This document shows positions 61,545 through 64,000 of a stretch of 64,000 nucleotides of DNA, piece by piece (the first letter of the stretch is position 1; each line of letters starts with the position of its first letter). Origin of the DNA: Marinobacterium alkalitolerans (GTDB taxonomy: Bacteria; Pseudomonadota; Gammaproteobacteria; Pseudomonadales; Balneatricaceae); the NCBI RefSeq assembly GCF_017776525.1, contig NZ_JACVEW010000003.1:1-64000 (forward strand). Direction: 5' to 3'. The notes below the pieces were generated by a model that did no database searches, was not told the origin of the DNA, and saw only the letters and a list, made by a program, of their open reading frames with translations. The translations under genes and the position numbers were made by a program.

Positions 61545-64000
61545 TCAGTTCTGCAACGACGCCAGCGTCTTCAGCCCTCCCATCGCCACGGCAAGGGCAG
61601 CGGTGTCCAGCGCACTGCTGCCTTGCATGTCCGAGAGGGTTTGATACCAGTGCTGCAAGGGCTTGGCGCAGGTAGACCGCCACGCTTCCACGCGTGTCTC
61701 GGGGCTGGACGTGTGTGCAGCCTCGTCCTCCAGCGTGAATACGTTCAACGTCAGCTGGCGCAAATGATCGTCCAGCTCATTGCGGAAGCGGGTCATGGCC
61801 AGCATCTGCCAGTGATTCTCGGTGCGTTGTGACTGAATCTGGCCATCCAGCCAGGTCAGCTTCAGCCCTTCACCCAGGGTGAAGTAAACCTGTGCCACCG
61901 CATGCACGGGCTGTTGCTGCTGGCGTCCGATCTCAATGATATCCATCAGCCAGTAGCGACTCTGGGTTGACGCACAATACAGCGCCAGATGCTCCGGCAC
62001 CCCCGCTGCACAGTAGGCATCATATTCGTCCTGCCAGCGGTCAGCAGGTATCACCGCCTGAAGCGCCTCTCGTGAGGCCAGCACTTCGGCCAGCGGGTCG
62101 TGAAAGTGCGCCTTGATACGCTGCGGATCCAGCGCCTGGCGCTGATAATGCAGCAGCCAGTGTGTGCCTCGGGTTGCCAGTTCGACCAGGTCCTGCATCA
62201 GGCTGATCTGTACACCGGTCGGCACCTGACCATCCAGTGCTTCCACGCTGGTCCAGTAGGTGTCGATATCAAACGTCTCGCAGGTGATCAGGTAGGCGGC
62301 CGCTATATCGGCGGCGTCCGCCCCTGTCGCCAGTCGCATCTTGTCAATGAAACTGATCCCCATGCGGTTCACCAGATCATTGGCGACCTGAGTGGCAACG
62401 ATCTCGGGACGCAGTCGGTGCTGATCCACCGCCTGCGGGAAGCGTTCCAGCAGGGACGGGGGAAAGGCCGAATAGAGGGCCGAGGTGAAACGCGCGTCCT
62501 GCGCAATCCAGGAGCCCACCAGTGCCTGTTTGAGCTCGATTTTGGCATAGGACACCAGTACCGACAGTTCTGGGCGGCTCAGGCCCTCCCCGGCCCCGCG
62601 GCGCCGCTTGAGTTCTGCCGTGTCGGGCAACCCTTCAAGCGCAGGATCCAGCAAACCGGCAGTTTCCAGGCGTCGAATCAAACGGATCTGATCATCCAGC
62701 GAACCGGCCGCAACGGCATCGGCCCGAGTCAGGGCGAACGCCTGACGGTAGTTGTTGAGCAGCACCAGCTCGGCAACCACCGGCTCCATTTCGCGCAGCA
62801 GTTCATTGCGCCGCTCAAGGCTCAGTGCACCCGACTGGACCTGCTCATTCAGAAGAATCTTGATATTGACCTCATGGTCCGAGCAGTCAACGCCACCGGC
62901 ATTGTCGATGAAGTCCGTATTCACCGCGCCTCCCCGGCGGGCAAATTCAATGCGGCCTTTCTGGGTCGCACCCAGGTTGCCACCCTCGCCAATCACCTTG
63001 CAGCGCAGCTCGGAGGCGTTCACACGCAGCGCATCGTTCGACTTGTCGCCTACATCGGCATGCGACTCGGCTTCGGCCTTGATATAGGTGCCGATGCCGC
63101 CATTCCAGATGAGATCCACCGGCGCTTTGAGAATGGCCTGGATCAACTCATTGGGCGACAGCTTCTCGGCACTGATATCCAGCCGTTCACGCACCTGCGG
63201 GCTCAGCTCGATCCATTTGGCCGAACGGGAAAACACCCCGCCTCCGGCACTGATCAGAGAAGTATCATAGTCCGCCCAGCTTGAGCGCGGCAGCCGGAAC
63301 AGTCGCTCGCGCTCCTTGAAGGCACGGGCCGCATCCGGCGTCGGGTCAATGAAAATGTGCTGGTGGTTAAAGGCCGCGACCAGCTGGATCTGGTCAGACA
63401 GCAGCATGCCGTTGCCGAAGACATCCCCGCCCATGTCACCAATACCGGCCACCGTAAACGGCTGCGTCTGGGTATCGAGCCCCTGCTCCCGGAAGTGCCG
63501 CTTGACCGACTCCCAGGCACCGCGGGCGGTAATGCCCATTTTCTTGTGGTCATAGCCCTCACTGCCGCCGGACGCAAAGGCGTCACCCAGCCAGAAGCCG
63601 TAGTCACCGGCAACCGCGTTGGCAATATCGGAAAAGGTTGCCGTTCCCTTGTCAGCGGCGACCACCAGATAGGGGTCATCTTCATCATGGCGAACCACGC
63701 CCCGGGGCGGTTGCACAGCGCCTTCAACCAGGTTGTCGGTCAGGTCCAGCAGGCCGCGAATAAAGGTTTTGTAGCAGGCAACGGCCTCTGCCTGATGGGC
63801 CTCTCGCCCGCCTTCCTGCGGCTGCTTGACGATGAAACCGCCCTTGGCGCCCATGGGCACGATCACCGAATTCTTGACCTGCTGCGCCTTCACCAGACCC
63901 AGCACTTCGGTTCGATAGTCCTCGATACGATCCGACCAGCGCAGACCGCCCCGCGCGATGCGGCCGGCACGCAGGTGAATACCTTCCACACGCGGCGAGT
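61545..64000 (-). CDS. Large NAD-specific glutamate dehydrogenase, 3' part
   Basis: The C-terminal 818 residues of a GDH of the about 1,600-residue class (L-GDH/GdhB, as in Pseudomonas and Streptomyces). The frame is open to the window edge; the first visible codons read SPRVEGIHLRAGRIARGGLRWSDR. Catalytic-domain marks are VKNSVIVPMGAKGGFIVK and GGVDCSDHEVNIKILLNE. It oxidatively deaminates glutamate to 2-oxoglutarate. Adjacent to putA in the same direction, it would complete proline to 2-oxoglutarate. A terminator follows the stop. Confidence 0.95.
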   Translation of the reverse strand, partial: SPRVEGIHLRAGRIARGGLRWSDRIEDYRTEVLGLVKAQQVKNSVIVPMGAKGGFIVKQPQEGGREAHQAEAVACYKTFIRGLLDLTDNLVEGAVQPPRGVVRHDEDDPYLVVAADKGTATFSDIANAVAGDYGFWLGDAFASGGSEGYDHKKMGITARGAWESVKRHFREQGLDTQTQPFTVAGIGDMGGDVFGNGMLLSDQIQLVAAFNHQHIFIDPTPDAARAFKERERLFRLPRSSWADYDTSLISAGGGVFSRSAKWIELSPQVRERLDISAEKLSPNELIQAILKAPVDLIWNGGIGTYIKAEAESHADVGDKSNDALRVNASELRCKVIGEGGNLGATQKGRIEFARRGGAVNTDFIDNAGGVDCSDHEVNIKILLNEQVQSGALSLERRNELLREMEPVVAELVLLNNYRQAFALTRADAVAAGSLDDQIRLIRRLETAGLLDPALEGLPDTAELKRRRGAGEGLSRPELSVLVSYAKIELKQALVGSWIAQDARFTSALYSAFPPSLLERFPQAVDQHRLRPEIVATQVANDLVNRMGISFIDKMRLATGADAADIAAAYLITCETFDIDTYWTSVEALDGQVPTGVQISLMQDLVELATRGTHWLLHYQRQALDPQRIKAHFHDPLAEVLASREALQAVIPADRWQDEYDAYCAAGVPEHLALYCASTQSRYWLMDIIEIGRQQQQPVHAVAQVYFTLGEGLKLTWLDGQIQSQRTENHWQMLAMTRFRNELDDHLRQLTLNVFTLEDEAAHTSSPETRVEAWRSTCAKPLQHWYQTLSDMQGSSALDTAALAVAMGGLKTLASLQN

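Noticed and set aside
62100-63284. A 394-codon rightward open frame
   Set aside because: Antisense to the large glutamate dehydrogenase gene.

Overview
The window is chromosomal DNA from a moderately GC-rich marine or halotolerant gammaproteobacterium, most like the Oceanospirillales (Marinobacterium-like). This placement rests on gene content: TRAP transporters, a two-component 4-hydroxyphenylacetate hydroxylase, taurine-to-isethionate genes of the type known from Chromohalobacter, a PutA without an N-terminal DNA-binding domain, and a very large NAD-glutamate dehydrogenase. The genus is an inference. I see no rRNA, tRNA, CRISPR, phage or insertion sequence.

Region 1 (1-19,052) is a 4-hydroxyphenylacetate (HPA) catabolic island. 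A TRAP transporter and hpaF run leftward from a shared control region. hpaH, hpaI, a split hpaG and hpaE run rightward. They are followed by an AraC-type regulator (hpaA), an unknown polytopic membrane protein, a MarR-type repressor (hpaR), two class III extradiol dioxygenases (hpaD and a paralogue), an aldehyde dehydrogenase, two Bcr/CflA-type MFS transporters, the C2 oxygenase and C1 reductase of an Acinetobacter-type HPA 3-hydroxylase, and a LuxR-type regulator. The genes account for HPA to homoprotocatechuate, meta-cleavage, and conversion to pyruvate plus succinic semialdehyde. A TTAACAT(A/G)TTAA-like operator recurs in the -35/-10 spacer of four promoters, which looks like one HpaR regulon.

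Region 2 (19,198-24,261) carries housekeeping and signalling genes: a Cache-GGDEF-EAL protein, a DMT permease, a DUF4197 protein and a PAS-GGDEF cyclase.

Region 3 (24,612-43,895) handles short-chain acyl-CoA, 3-hydroxybutyrate and ketone bodies. It holds a thiolase; a leftward operon of malonyl-CoA decarboxylase, PhaB-like reductase, DmdC-like acyl-CoA dehydrogenase, semialdehyde dehydrogenase and acyl-CoA ligase; a MaoC/PhaJ-type hydratase; a FixL/FixJ-like pair; and an HbcR-like sigma54 activator. The activator is divergent from an acetoacetyl-CoA synthetase, 3-hydroxybutyrate dehydrogenase and TRAP transporter operon that has a well-formed -24/-12 promoter and upstream enhancer-like repeats.

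Region 4 (43,896-44,609) has no convincing protein gene. It appears to hold two divergent small RNA genes, each with a sigma54-type promoter and a Rho-independent terminator, and a near-consensus NtrC site lies between them. This is the most promising undescribed element in the window.

Region 5 (44,610-52,205) is a complete taurine-nitrogen module: taurine-pyruvate aminotransferase, sulfoacetaldehyde reductase, a TSUP exporter, a MocR-type TauR and TauABC. Its predicted end product is excreted isethionate.

Region 6 (52,245-64,000) contains a DUF411 metal-binding protein, a cysteine-rich exported protein, a double cupin, a DUF4124-like protein, a glutamine-type ABC transporter (glnHPQ), a small conserved protein, PutA, and the 3' part of a large NAD-glutamate dehydrogenase cut by the window end. 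PutA and the dehydrogenase together convert proline to 2-oxoglutarate.
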